DNA of 64,000 nt from Ampullaceana balthica (GCA_944989445.1 CALYLW010001076.1:348209-412208), one strand, 5' to 3'; positions 32,024 through 42,717 are shown, counted from the first letter of the stretch. Numbers and translations are program-made. Notes: generated by a model not told the origin, from the letters alone.

Positions 32024-34452
32024 AACAACCCCGTTAAAACGAAATTTTTGACTATAAATCCCTAATATAAGATACAGAAGTTAAGGTATTGATTATGTTA
32101 TAACGAGATAAACATTTACAGCCTGAATCTGAGTGAACTCAGCCTGGTGTTAAACACGAGATGTGTGTTCATCGATCGGTGGCATGATGCAATCGCTACA
32201 AAAGTTGTATATAGATAAACTAAAAATGCATTAATTTAATTACGGTACGTTCGATCGATCTGAAATTTTGATACGATGCATTGTTAGGTGACACGAGTAC
32301 ATGTTCCAAATTTCAGCTGGATGGCATCACGGGAAGTGGGTCATTTTTTACTTTTGGTTTTCCGCCCGCCCGCCCGACGACGAACGACAGACAGAGAGAG
32401 ACGGCCGTGAAGTTAATATAAGGGATTTAATATAAAAAAAACCAACCCCGAAAAAAAATAATTTTGGACTATAAATCCCTTATATATGAGACAGAACTGA
32501 AAGTATTGATTATGTTCCAACGCGATAAACATTTACAGCCTGAAACTGAGTGTATTCCACCTGGTTAAAACACGAGATGTGGTCACGAGATGGCGTGAAG
32601 TCAAGTGACCCGTAAAATGTAAACCATAGAGACTTCTACATATAATTTTATATAGATAAACTAAAAATGCATTAATTTAATTACGTTACTTTCGATCAAT
32701 CTGAAATTTGGAGACGATGCATTTTTAGGTGACATGGGTCCGTGTGCCAAATTTCAGCTGGATGGCTTCACGGGAAGTGGGTCATTTTTGACTTTTGTTT
32801 TTCTGCCCTCCCGACGTTGAACGACAGACAGAGAGAGACATCGGTGAATTTAATATAATGGATTTAAAAAGACCCGTAAAACACAAAGTTTTTGACTATA
32901 AATCCCTTATATATGAGAAATAACTAAAAGTATTGATTATGTTCAAACGCGACAAACATTTACAGACTGAATCTGTGTTAACTCCCCTTTGCTTTATGAC
33001 CCGGCGGGGGGCGGGGGATGGGGGGGGAGGGGAAAGGTCTGGTCACCGATCGCTGGACCGAGCTCAGCGTGACACGTAAAATGTAAACAAAAGCACGCCG
33101 GTACATCGACCATGTGGCGTCAACGCGCGAACTGAGTTGTCACGTGAAAAAAACAATAACAAACTGTGAAATTGAATTACATACGTCGTATATAGATAAA
33201 CTAAAACTGCATTAATTTAATTACGGTACTTTCGATCGATCTGAAATTTTGATACGATGCATTGTTAGGTGACACGGGTCCGTGTGCCAAATTTCAGCTC
33301 GATGGCTTCACGGGAAGTGGGTCATTTTAGACTTTTGGTTTTCCGCCCGCCCAAGACAGAGAGACAGAGACGGCGGTGAAGTTAATTTAAGGGATTTAAA
33401 TAACAACCCCGTAAAAACAAAGTTTTTCACTATAAATCCCTTATATATGAGACATAACTAAAAGTATTGATCATGTTCAAACGCGACAAACATTTTCAGA
33501 CTGAATCAGCCTTAACTCCTGCTGTATAACCGGGGGGGGGTGGTTGGGAGAGGAAAAAGGTCTTCTCACCGATCGCTGGACCAAGCTCAGCTTGATACGT
33601 AAAATTTGAACAAAAGCACGCCGGTACATCAATGGTTGGTGTCAACGCGACCCATGAACTGGCCACGTGCAACAAAAACAAAACAAAAAAAACCTTGAAT
33701 TTAAATAACATATGTTTTATAGAAATAAACTAAAAATGCATTAATTTAATTACGGTACGTTCGATCGATTTTGATACGATGCATTGTTAGCTGACACGGG
33801 TCCATGTGCCAAATTTCAGTTCGATAGCTTTACGGCAATTGGATTTCATTTTTTTACTTTTGTTTTTCCGCCCAGCCCAAGACAGAGAGAGACGGCGGTG
33901 AAGTTAATTTAAGGGATTTATAATAAAACAAACCCGTAAAAACAAAGTTTTTGACTATAAATCCCTTATATATGAGACTTAACTAACAGTATTGATTATG
34001 TTCAAACGCGACAAACATTTACAGACTGAATCTGTCTTAACTCCCATTTGTTTTATAACCGAGGTGGAGAGGGGAAAAGTCTGGTCACCGATCGCTGGAC
34101 CGAGCTCAGCGTGACACGTAAAATGTAAACAAAAGCACGCCGGTACATCGACCATGTGGCGTCAACGCGCGAACTGAGCTGTAACGTGAAAAAAAACAAT
34201 AACAAACTGTGAAATTGAATTACATACCTCGTATAGAAATAAACTAAAAATGCATTAATTTAATAATTGTACGTTCAATCGATCTGAAATTTTGATACGA
34301 TGCATTGTTAAGTAACACGGGTCCGTGTGCCAAATTTCACCTCGATGCCTTCACGGGAAGTGTGTCATTTTTTACTTTTTGTTTTTCCGCGGTGCCCGCC
34401 AAAGACAGACAGAGAGACAGATACGGCGGTGAAGTTAATATAAGGGATTTAA
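32024..34452 (+). repeat. Head-to-tail array of five repeat-A copies (A2-A6)
   Basis: Five copies of about 400-540 bp follow each other: 32024-32430, 32441-32866, 32871-33400, 33402-33920 and 33928-34452. Each starts near ACCCCGTAAAAACAAAG and TATAAATCCCTTATATATGA and ends GTTAATATAAGGGATTTA. Copies A4-A6 carry an extra internal segment (GAAAAGTCTGGTCACCGATC, GTAAACAAAAGCACGCCGG) absent from A2 and A3. Spacers are only 2-10 bp, so this is tandem arrangement and not independent insertion. No protein is encoded. Confidence 0.85.
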
Positions 34453-34454
34453 AA

Positions 34455-34951
34455 AGGGGTACGGTGGTCGAGTGGCATGCGCGCTCGGCTGGCGTACCGA
34501 TGGTTACGGTTAGAAGGAGCTTCTGTATAGATAAGACATTACAGGGCACGCAAAAGTACCACAGTTGCGCTGCCCAGCCCCAATTCGATCAATTACTCAA
34601 TTGGGGTCAAACTGTGGCTAAAAGCCTGCTTCATGGAAAGATGGCTTGCGGGCTGGGAAAATGGTAACGCGGCAAGAGTGCTTTACGACAAAATGCCGCG
34701 ATCGCGTAAGCGAGATCCCTAGTGGGAGCTGCCTCGTAGCTGTCAGTCCCTCATTGCGCAAAAGCGGACTGGTCACTGCCCAACAAACACCTACTTGCAC
34801 AGGCTAGACAAAAACAGGAAACCCGGCAGCAGTTTATGTGGCATGGCCGAGGAGATAGAGCACTGCGGCGATTGGGGACGTGGACCAGTCAGACAGCCCA
34901 CGCACTCAACGGCGATGCCCTTATGTTGAGGCTCGCCGTTGGTATGGTAGG
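34455..34951 (+). mobile_element. SINE with tRNA-like head and LINE-like tail
   Basis: GGGTACGGTGGTCGAGTGGC and ATGCGCGCTCGGCTGG resemble a tRNA A-box region. Further on, one frame reads TYLHRLDKNRKPGSSLCGMA then EEIEH, the zinc-binding C-terminal style of a LINE ORF2. So this is either a SINE that captured a LINE tail or a composite. The Ginger1 transposon is inserted in it at CCGG (34952). Confidence 0.5.
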
Positions 34952-34955
34952 CCGG

Positions 34956-35075
34956 TGTAACAGGCCAGATTAAATCCCTGACCAGAATATACCCGGGTAT
35001 AATCTGGCCTAGGCCAGAATATACCCCCCAGGCCAGAATATACCCCTTTGACAACATGAGGATATATAGTAAAAA
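34956..35075. repeat. Ginger1 left TIR
   Basis: It contains three copies of GGCCAGAATATACCC-type motifs and the palindrome TGGCCTAGGCCA, then TTTGACAACATGAGGATATA. The right TIR (38887-39042) has one extra ~35-bp motif copy. Confidence 0.9.
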
Positions 35076-36015
35076 AAATAGATGAATGACTAATTAGAAA
35101 TTATATTGGTGTTTTACCTTTGTCAGAGACGTTAAACTAATTTCTTAATTAGGAAAGATTTTTTATTTACAATAAAATAATAATAATTAAATGATTTATT
35201 TTATTACAATGTCTGATAGGACGGTCACTTTTTATCTATAGTTACAGTCAATACAAGTAAGATGGAATCGGCGTTTGTTTGTTTGTTTGTTTGTCTGTTT
35301 TTTATTTTTTTGTGTTGTAATTTGAAAATTGACTCATACAAGCACTAAATGAATTGATTATTTTAAAAAAATAATTTAAGCACGATAAGGAACTATAGTT
35401 GTTGCTTTTCAACACTTTCAAACATTTATTATTCCTTGACCTCGCTTATTTATCGAATCATTACGTTTCATTATTTTGAGTTTGGGCTGTTTAAAAGAAC
35501 AGGGCAAGACTAAACATCGTATGACTTCCCCAACGTTGCTCGTCGTATTTCCGTACCTTTATCGGTTTGTCTTCGGTGACGCGGCGTCTTAAGACATTAA
35601 AAATAAACCTCCCATCCTGAAGCGCTAATCATTTTTATTTTTAAATCATCGCAATTCATTTGTACCCATGTTACTCTTAAAACAGTAAGGTCAATCTTGT
35701 TGGATTTCGCCAAAGTTAGATTGTCCGCTTTCATCTATTGTTAAGAAGTACGGTTGGTGTACCGTAACGCGGCGTTTAATCTGTAGTCAAAAGAACCTCT
35801 CCCCTCGTCGCAACCATTATTTTATTTTAAACAACCCGTATTTCCTTTGAAAGGCGTTAATCTACATGTGTAGCGTAAAGTTGCGAATGGTGTCAAGCTT
35901 GTTTGATTAGGCCAATCTTGACAAAATCGTCGAATCGGATTTTGCGATTTTAAGAACACATTTTTGGTCACTATAAAAAAAAACCCAAACGACCAGACCT
36001 CAAACTTTGTCAACC
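35076..36015. other. Ginger1 5' noncoding region
   Basis: Noncoding sequence between the left TIR and the transposase start; includes a short (TTTG)n run at about 35274-35297. No further element is recognised. Confidence 0.5.
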
Positions 36016-37982
36016 ATGGATGACCAACTGTATGATCAGATTTTATGATTCTACCCTACAACGAAACACAAGTACCCCCAGTGGATCTATGACTTACCTT
36101 CAGAGAAACGGTCAAACGCCAAGTCACAATTTAGACAAATAGCAAGACCTTTTCAAGCAAAAGAGACATGGTGAAAAGGAAGTTCTCAATAAAAGTCGCC
36201 TGCCAAATATCCTGAAGGCGTTTCATGACAACCCAAATTTTGGTGGCCATTTTGGCAGGGATAAGACATTATCCAAAATCTCTGAACGTTATTATTGGAA
36301 GAGAATGAAAAATGACGTTCACCAACATGTCAAAGCCTTTCAAAAAGGTTTTGTCATAAAACCAAAAACCAGCAAGGAGGCACCACCACTGATCAATATA
36401 CCAGTGCCTGTGAAAGTATGGAGCTTAGTCGGTATTGATATGATCGGACCTCTTCAGGAAACAACTAATGGAAATAGATATATAATAGCTGCAACCGATC
36501 ATTTTTCCAAGTGGACTGAAGCAACTGCTGTTCCCGATAAAAGTGAAAAGTCAACCGCAAAATTTCTTTATTCTGTTATTTGCCGCCTTGGCTGCATGGA
36601 TATTCTAATTAGTGACCAGGGACGTGAGTTTGTGAACATAGTTATTGACAACCTTATGAAGCAGTTTCAAACTGATCACCGCATTGCATCAGCCTACCAT
36701 CAGCCTACCATCAGCCTACCATCAGCCTACCATCAGCCTACCATCAGCCTACCATCCACAAACAAATGGTCAACGAGAACGTGACAACAGAACTCTTAGA
36801 GAGACTCTTAGCAAGCTTGTCAATGAACAAGGTAACGACTGGGACCAATTTATCCCTGGTGTTCTTTTAGCATACCATACATCTGTTCATGGCTCAACCA
36901 AGTGCACTCCTTTTGAAATTATGTATGGGCGGAAAGCCAAGCTACCTACGGATATCAGGCCTGTGGAAGATGGAACAGTTTTACCAACAACGTTATTGGA
37001 CAATGCCAACCCTGATGTGCTGAACACACTTACAGCCATTCAGAAAAAGCTGCATCTAACCGTGAGTACCAATATCCACTCAGCCCAGTCGTATCAAAAG
37101 TGTAACTTTGATCGCAGAAATACAAGCAACCAAGAAATAACTGATGATTCCATAGTTTATATTAAGAATCATCGCCGCATTCATCGCATGGGTTCGAAGA
37201 TGGAACCTCGATGGATTGGTCCCTACATGGTGGTAGAATCATTGAACAAGGGAAGAGTTAAGCTAAAGAATATAGCGACCGAAAAAATACTGAGAAACAC
37301 CTACCATGTCAGTAACCTTAAAGTTTACAGTAATGAACAGGGTTCTTCGCCAAATCAGGGCCTCGATGATTCTGTTAAAGGTACTGTCAATGGGAGCGTA
37401 CAACAAAATGAGCAAAGCATGAGCGAAGAAGCGGACATCATTGCGATACAACCTGTCTCTAAACCAATGCAGATTAGGGCCTGTAACCCACTAACAATTT
37501 CAAAAAGAAAGCGTCTTTGCATAACTCCTGGCCTTACTTTTGACAACGTTGTATATTATGGTCGCACTCAAGATCTCGAACAACCGAGGCGCACATATAA
37601 AACAAAAGGGGATGGAAACTGTTACTTTAGGGCCATAAGTTACATTCTGACAGGAACAGAGGACAACCACATTCTTCTCAGAGATAAAGTAGTTCAACAT
37701 ATGAACACTGGCATTAAAAAACAACTACAGGACTACTTGAATCAAAATGTGGAGGAGTATACACACATTTCTGGTATTTCTCGTGATGGAGTCTGGGCAA
37801 CTGATGCAGAAATCCTGGCAACAGCCAACCTTTTACGTTTGGACATTGTTGTCTATACCAAAGTAGGTGATTCGATGGATTGGTTGACCTATCCAGCAAG
37901 TTTTGATCTTCAGTCAACGACAGAACATGGGCTTTACCTTCAAAACCAGAACGGTCATTTTGATGTTGTAATTAGTGTTTAA
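36016..37982 (+). pseudogene. Ginger1 transposase: zinc finger, integrase DDE core, GPY/F, OTU domain (frame broken)
   Basis: The frame begins M-D-D-Q-L-Y-D-Q-I-L at 36016 but meets TGA at 36046 and shifts near 36170. From 36184 it reads HDNPNFGGHFGRDKT (HH of the HHCC finger), where the two finger cysteines appear replaced (AFQKGF). The core has GIDMIGPL (Asp), SDQGREFVN (Asp) and NGQRERDN (Glu). Six copies of an 11-bp unit just before that Glu shift the frame by one. After it, FEIMYGRKAKLPTDI and RWIGPYMVVESL (GPY/F) lead to the OTU domain KGDGNCYFRAIS (catalytic Asp/Cys) and GHFDVVISV (His). The family excises and inserts its element in the nucleus; the OTU part is a predicted deubiquitinase. 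Confidence 0.92.
36687..36752. repeat. 11-bp tandem expansion inside the Ginger1 integrase core
   Basis: Six CATCAGCCTAC units precede CATCCACAAACAAATGG. One unit is expected from the A-Y-H-P-Q-T-N-G motif, so five extra copies (55 bp) move the frame by +1 directly before the catalytic Glu. Confidence 0.92.
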
Positions 37983-38264
37983 ATTTACTGTAAGTAATTA
38001 ATTGTGCTAAATGTTGTATATATTGTGGACCTTGTTATTAGTTAATGTTTAAACTTTAAAAAAATTAAATGTCTTAATTTCTATTCAAATGTTAAAGTAG
38101 TGTCCTTTTATTAAATAGATTTTAAAAATGTCTTTATTCAAATCTTTATTCTTTATTATCAAAATCAAAATTTATTTTTTTTAAATTAATCAATTGAATG
38201 ATTATTTGAATAATCACTTTATAAACAAAAAAATGCAAACTATTTCATTCATGGAAAACATTTA

Positions 38265-38560
38265 ATCCAAACTCAAGATGCTAAGTACTTATGCGTAATA
38301 ATAAGTGAGAGATTATCATGGAATCCCCATGTCAATGAAGTAATTAAAAAATCAAACAAAAATATTAGGCTTTATAAAGAGAAACTTTTACAGATATAAT
38401 ATATATATATAATTCTCTACGTCGTGGAATGGATGCTTGAGGAAACCAGGAAAACCAACGCTGTATCAACATTTAAAACTCTAATAAAACTGCAAGACTA
38501 GACATAAACCAAGGATAAGCGTAGGATGCAATAGCCTTCTGTATAGAAGGAGCGTCTTTA
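38265..38560 (+). mobile_element. LINE fragment nested in Ginger1 3' region
   Basis: It aligns to 58905-59585 in two pieces: AAACTCAAGATGCTAAGTAC to AGGCTTTATAAAGAGAAACT, then TCGTGGAATGGATGCTTGAG to the tail CTTCTGTATAGAAGGAGCGT. The middle is deleted. It adjoins a (AT)n run at about 38396-38410. Confidence 0.8.
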
Positions 38561-38886
38561 AATGATAATGTAAGTGTAAGGAACCCAAGGTATTCGCACC
38601 CCTTTGAAAAGCACCAAATTGATGTAGTGCTTGATTAAGTCAATGTTAAATATATATATATATATTGACTGTAACTTTTTAGATTTTTTAAGATTTCATA
38701 TTTTAAAAACGACAAAGCGAGAGTATTATTTTCAAATAAAAGGTCATTTTCCTTTCATTCATAGGATAATATTTGATAATTAATGATTATTTTATTTTAC
38801 AAAAACAATTTTGCTACTTTAAAAAAGAGTTTAACTATCTGATAGAGCTAAAACATCAAAAGAAAGTTTATAAAGTCATTCATCCA

Positions 38887-39042
38887 TTTTTTACTATATA
38901 TCCTCATGTTGTCAAAGGGGTATATTCTGGCCTGGGGGGGTATATTCTGGCCTAGGCCAGTTTAACCCCGGGGGTATATTCTGGCCTAGGCCAGATTATA
39001 CCCGGGTATATTCTGGTCAGGGGTTTAATCTGGCCTGTTACA
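38887..39042. repeat. Ginger1 right TIR
   Basis: Reverse complement of the left TIR with an additional TATATTCTGGCCTAGGCCAG unit; ends in TTACA followed by the CCGG duplication. Confidence 0.9.
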
Positions 39043-39046
39043 CCGG

Positions 39047-39345
39047 GCTATAAGAGTCTAAGTGACTCAGCCTTCCAATGAGAATGTCACATATTTAGTA
39101 TAGATAAGACAAGACAGATAAGACAACTAGGCATAAACCATAGATACGTACTCAGAATTAACGGTATTTGCGTACTGATGCGTACGGGGATTTCTACTAA
39201 TGGTGGCAGTGGTGGGATCCTACCTTGCAATGTCTTTGAAGTGAAATCTCCTTTTGTAGAAAACCTCGCCACACGTTGCCATAACTCGCTCAACCTCATC
39301 ATCAACAAAGACGTCTATAATTCAAATAACTATTCTCTTTATTTA
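39047..39345. other. Flank of Ginger1, unassigned
   Basis: It begins with GCTATAAGAGTCTAAG, presumably the continuation of the interrupted SINE-like sequence, and holds a GATAAGAC run (about 39100-39125) like LINE tails in this window. No coding signal. Confidence 0.4.
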
Positions 39346-39357
39346 TCATAATACATC

Positions 39358-39613
39358 CTAGTTTGTTGGCACCGTATTTTAATTCACGTTGGCAGATATT
39401 ACTTCTAATTTTTCGAGTTTAACGTATAACTCAGCATATATTTGAAACAAAAAGTTTTCTTTTGATAAATTGATGGCGAACAGCAATGTGAACACAGAGG
39501 AGTGGCACTTTGGTCATCATTGGTGTAGACATTGCTACCACATTTTCACGAGTACCCGGGTAATCGCCCGGCAACGGGTACCTTGATTACCGCGTACCCA
39601 TTGACACGCCTAA
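39358..39613 (-). mobile_element. Terminal fragment of the GGGTACCC hAT family
   Basis: Reverse-complemented it matches the first ~260 bp of the hAT at 42878-46207: TTAGGCGTGTCAATGGGTAC, GCCACTCCTCTGTGTTCACA and AAAATACGGTGCCAACAAAC. The rest of the element is missing. Confidence 0.75.
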
Positions 39614-39874
39614 TCGAGACCAGGGACTGGAAGTTGGCTGGCACATGTCACATTATGACATGTTACGAGGGCTAAACTAGGTGGTCACCATAGGATACCA
39701 TGTGCTGGCGAGAGTAATGGAAAATGTAAATAATGGAAGTGTGGAAAAGAGATTGTAGGTACCTTCATAAACGACTATCAGACCACATGGGATTTTTATT
39801 GTCCGATTACAGCGGATTGGTGTGAGGATAGGGTTGGATAGCCTTGACCTTTTAGGGGTGCACATAAAATGGAA

Positions 39875-39965
39875 CATTAGTTTCTCAACATTAGTCGCTC
39901 AATAATAGTTTCTCAACAAAGTTGTTGAACATTAGTAGCTCAACACTAGTTGCTCGGAAATTACG
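39875..39965. repeat. Degenerate TTAGTNGCTCAACA repeat
   Basis: Five or six imperfect copies of ATTAGTMGCTCAACA/TTTCTCAACA in a row. Confidence 0.6.
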
Positions 39966-40286
39966 TTTTTGATAGTGTAATTGCATCTACCGTTGAATAC
40001 CGCATTAATTACAATCATAAATTTGCATTGAATGTTGACTGGCTGTCAGTGTAAATACTATTTTCATTCATCCTATCATAGATTAAACGTTAAACAAAAC
40101 TCGTCCATACGTTTTTTTTTCTCATTTTTAATAGCTAATAATGTTAAACAATAACATTTTTAAAAAAAATTATAATAATAAGTAAATTAAAAATTATATT
40201 AAAAATATTTTAAAAGTTAATTTTACGATTTAGAAACGAAAGGGTCGAACCGTCCTGGGTCGAAACGTCGTGGAATCGCGTTATAT

Positions 40287-40704
40287 CAGTGCTTCTCAAA
40301 CTTTTTAAAATGGCGGACCGTATTAATTTTTACATTGTTCCTTTTAAGCTGCAGTTTAGAATTACCGCGCAGCAAATTTTGAACAAAATATTGCACAAAA
40401 AATGGATGCTATGCAACTTTGCACACGAGATTTTTTGCTTTGCACAAAGACCAACAAACCTTAGAGGGAACATTGGCACCAGGGACCGGTGCATTATTTT
40501 GCTAAATGGAATTTATTTTATTTTATTTGTTTCATTTTATGTGCTTATTGTCGAAAAATTGACATATTCTATATGTTAAGTTTTATTGGATGAAAATTGA
40601 GGATTATAATTAGATTTTCCGTTCCTTTCTTGATATTTTATGCGGACCTACGGCGGATGGCACACTGGCATATATCCGCGGACCACCACTGCTAAAAAGC
40701 ACTA
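40287..40704 (+). mobile_element. hAT MITE (TTCTCAAACTTTTT family) interrupted by a second MITE
   Basis: It starts CAGTGCTTCTCAAACTTTTT and ends ACCACTGCTAAAAAGCACTA. Flanks CGTTATAT and CTTTATAT agree at 7 of 8 bases. Comparison with 20121-20295 shows extra sequence at 40333-40475, a CAATGTTCCC MITE. Confidence 0.85.
40333..40475. mobile_element. CAATGTTCCC MITE nested in hAT MITE
   Basis: It runs from CATTGTTCCTTTTAAGCTG to CTTAGAGGGAACATTG and lies exactly where the host MITE should read TTACATTGCACCAGGG. Clean target duplications are not visible. Confidence 0.75.
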
Positions 40705-40817
40705 CTTTATATATCACATAAAATAACCTCATATCTTTTATTTAAAATTTTATGGAATAAGCTTTTGATCTAGTTTCAGTCAACTTCATTGAGACCATTC
40801 GCTGTAATGATGATGAC

Positions 40818-41010
40818 CCCCTTTCCAGTCCATGACGGACTATAGGGCAAGTGATGTAGCGTTCACAAGTTTTTAGCCACCACTAACGAGCAGGGGAATG
40901 TGTGGCCAGCACAATGTCCCAGGGGCCTTGCCAGTACCCGCGACTCGGGATCTGCCTCGGATCGATAGTCCAGTGCGCCACCACTTAGACCATTGCGCCC
41001 CAGTTCGCTG
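40818..41010 (-). mobile_element. tRNA-derived SINE with ~19-bp target duplication
   Basis: The minus strand reads GGGGCGCAATGGTCTAAGTG then GTGGCGCACTGGACTATCG (A-box region) and GAGTCGCGGGTACTGG (B-box region), like a tRNA gene, followed by a ~100-bp tail. TTCGCTGTAATRATRATGA flanks both ends (about 40799-40817 and 41004-41022). Confidence 0.75.
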
Positions 41011-41133
41011 TAATAATAATGAACAAATATTCCCTAGTTGTCCCCTCAGTACATCCGGAGGTTACCGTGTTTTAAATAGGTTCTATTCATAGATTTTTAA
41101 AATAGAAAAGATAAGCCCTATACAGAATAAAAA

Positions 41134-41442
41134 CATTGGAGCACTATTGAAATTCATTACGGCGAATCAACTTGTAGTTCTTTTAATATGGTTGCCTCAA
41201 GTAATACCGAAGAAGCAGGGTTCAAAGGCGAAATAACATCTTGCAATGTTGTTGAAGAGGAAAGACCTGCCTCAAATACTTTCGAAGAAGTAGAAAGTTC
41301 ATCAAGTTCTGATGTAGATTTAGTAGCACATATCATTCCGATTATTTCTATGAAAGATGTTGGATTATATAGCCTAACAAGTTTGACGATAATACTAGAG
41401 TATTCCTGGTACATCAAGGTTCGTTTGCAATTTAAAATCTAG
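41134..41442 (+). other. Unassigned acidic/Ser-rich open frame
   Basis: About 100 codons are open, including EEAGFKGEITS, EEERPASNTFEEVESSSSSD and DLVAHIIPIISMKDVGLYSL. An 86-codon frame is open on the other strand too. There is no acceptor, donor or recognised motif, so it may be a transposon or gene relic, or chance. Confidence 0.25.
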
Positions 41443-41489
41443 AAGCCGATTTCAGTGAAGGAGTATAACGTCCTGGTAATTCAACCAAG

Positions 41490-41640
41490 GCTCGGGTTCC
41501 AAATAACGACTGTCAAAACAGCGACTATCATAAAGGTGGCTTCACAATAGCGATTTTTTTAAAACAGCGACTGTCACAATAGCGACCATATAATAGAGAC
41601 TGTTATATGAGAGCGATTGACATAACATTGACATCAACAC
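41490..41640. repeat. Degenerate ACAGCGACTGTCA repeat
   Basis: Imperfect copies of AAACAGCGACTGTCA and ACAATAGCGAC recur at 15-25-bp spacing. Confidence 0.55.
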
Positions 41641-41794
41641 GTAGCTATTCTTGTCAAACCGTTCAACTAGCATTTCAGCCTAAATTCTTCACCGAAATTA
41701 TTTACTAAACAACTGGCAGTAGCTGAAAACACACAAACACACACAACAATACGTAGCGAATGCTCGTTAAAAATTTTTAAGTCAAAAGGCTAAA

Positions 41795-42465
41795 ATAATT
41801 ATCTTATCTTATCTGTTTCAGACGCTCCTTCTATACAGAAGATTATTGCGTCCTACGCTTATCTATGGTTTGTGTTTAGACTGCATTCTTATTAGAGTTT
41901 TAAATGATAATAAAGTGTTGGCTTTCCTGGTTTCTTCAGGCAACCCATTCCACGCCCGAATTCCGGACGGGAAGAACGAAAATTTGTATGAGTTTGTTCT
42001 TGCATACGGAATAAGAAAGGTGTTTTTATCCTTATGTCTATCTGAGGGTTGTATTAAGTTATCTTTGTGTTGTATTTCTAAATTAGAATTAATAGCTTTA
42101 TGTATAATTACTACTTTACTCTTGGTTCTTCTATCCTCTAGAGTTTCAAGGTTTAATGATTTAACTAATGGTGTTACTCTTGTCAGTTTTGAATATTCTC
42201 CAGTAATGAATATGGCAGCTCTTTTTTGAATTAGCTCTAGTTTATCAATGTTTTCTTTGGTGGATGGGTCCCATACAGAAGATGCATATTCTAGTACAGG
42301 TCGCACCAAAGCTGAGATAGCATTTTAGTTTTATACCTTTATTACATTTGTAAAGGTTTCTTTTGATAAAGTCTAAGGTTTTGTTTGATTTTTTAATAAC
42401 TTCATTGACATGGGGATTCCATGATAATTTCTCATTTATTACATTTATTTTATTCTTGTCCAACC
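41795..42465 (-). pseudogene. LINE 3' copy: reverse-transcriptase C-terminal region
   Basis: Minus-strand translation gives NEKLSWNPHVNEVIKKSNKT, LDFIKRNLYKCNKGIKLKCY, YASSVWDPSTKENIDKLELI, QKRAA.FITGEYSKLTRVTP and FFPSGIRAWNGLPEETRKAN. This is the end of a CR1/Jockey-type LINE ORF2. A frameshift lies near 42320. The 3' end has the CTTCTGTATAGAAG hairpin and a (TTATC)n tail. It is nearly identical to 58905-59585 in opposite orientation. Confidence 0.85.
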
Positions 42466-42717
42466 GTTACATTTCAGCCAAATTGTCTACCAAACACCAA
42501 CAAATATATATATTTTCCCAAATCCAACAAAAAAATGCTCAGTCAATAGCATGTATCCAAATTGAATTACAAATAGATCTAACATTTATTTGGTTTAGCA
42601 ACATAAAAATTCGCAAGAATCAAAAATATGATTTTAAACAGGATATAAAAATGCCAAGTCAAGTCACGTTTATTTCTAAATTTAAAAAAATCACACCAAC
42701 AGGAATTAAAAATTGAA

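Larger units (their letters stand above)
34956..39042 (+). mobile_element. Ginger1 DNA transposon with OTU-domain transposase
   Basis: The 4-bp duplication CCGG lies at 34952-34955 and 39043-39046. The element begins TGTAACAGGCCAGATTAAA and ends TTTAATCTGGCCTGTTACA. The terminal inverted repeats span about 120 bp (left) and 156 bp (right). It encodes a Gypsy-integrase-like transposase fused to an OTU-type cysteine protease domain. Published Ginger1 elements have 40-270-bp TIRs, CCGG or CCGT target duplications, a GPY/F motif and a C-terminal OTU or Ulp1 domain; all are met here. The coding region is broken, so this copy is not autonomous. A LINE fragment is nested in its 3' part. Confidence 0.95.

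Noticed and set aside
33496..33711. Minus-strand frame starting with a convincing hydrophobic leader (MLFKFKVFFVLFLLHVASSW)
   Set aside because: It lies in repeat A5, and the leader comes from an A-rich run; equivalent frames are broken in sister copies.
32024..34452. Retrozyme or hammerhead-ribozyme arrays as explanation for tandem repeat A
   Set aside because: I looked for the CTGATGA and GAAA core pairing in the repeat and did not find it; CTGAAATTTTGA is not a match.
36305..37982. Interpretation as a Gypsy LTR retrotransposon or endogenous retrovirus
   Set aside because: There is no reverse transcriptase, no LTRs and no tRNA primer site; TIRs, CCGG duplications and the OTU domain define Ginger1 instead.
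41846..42229. 127-codon plus-strand frame, and its mate 59184-59474 on the minus strand
   Set aside because: Both are antisense shadows of the LINE reverse-transcriptase C-terminus read on the other strand.
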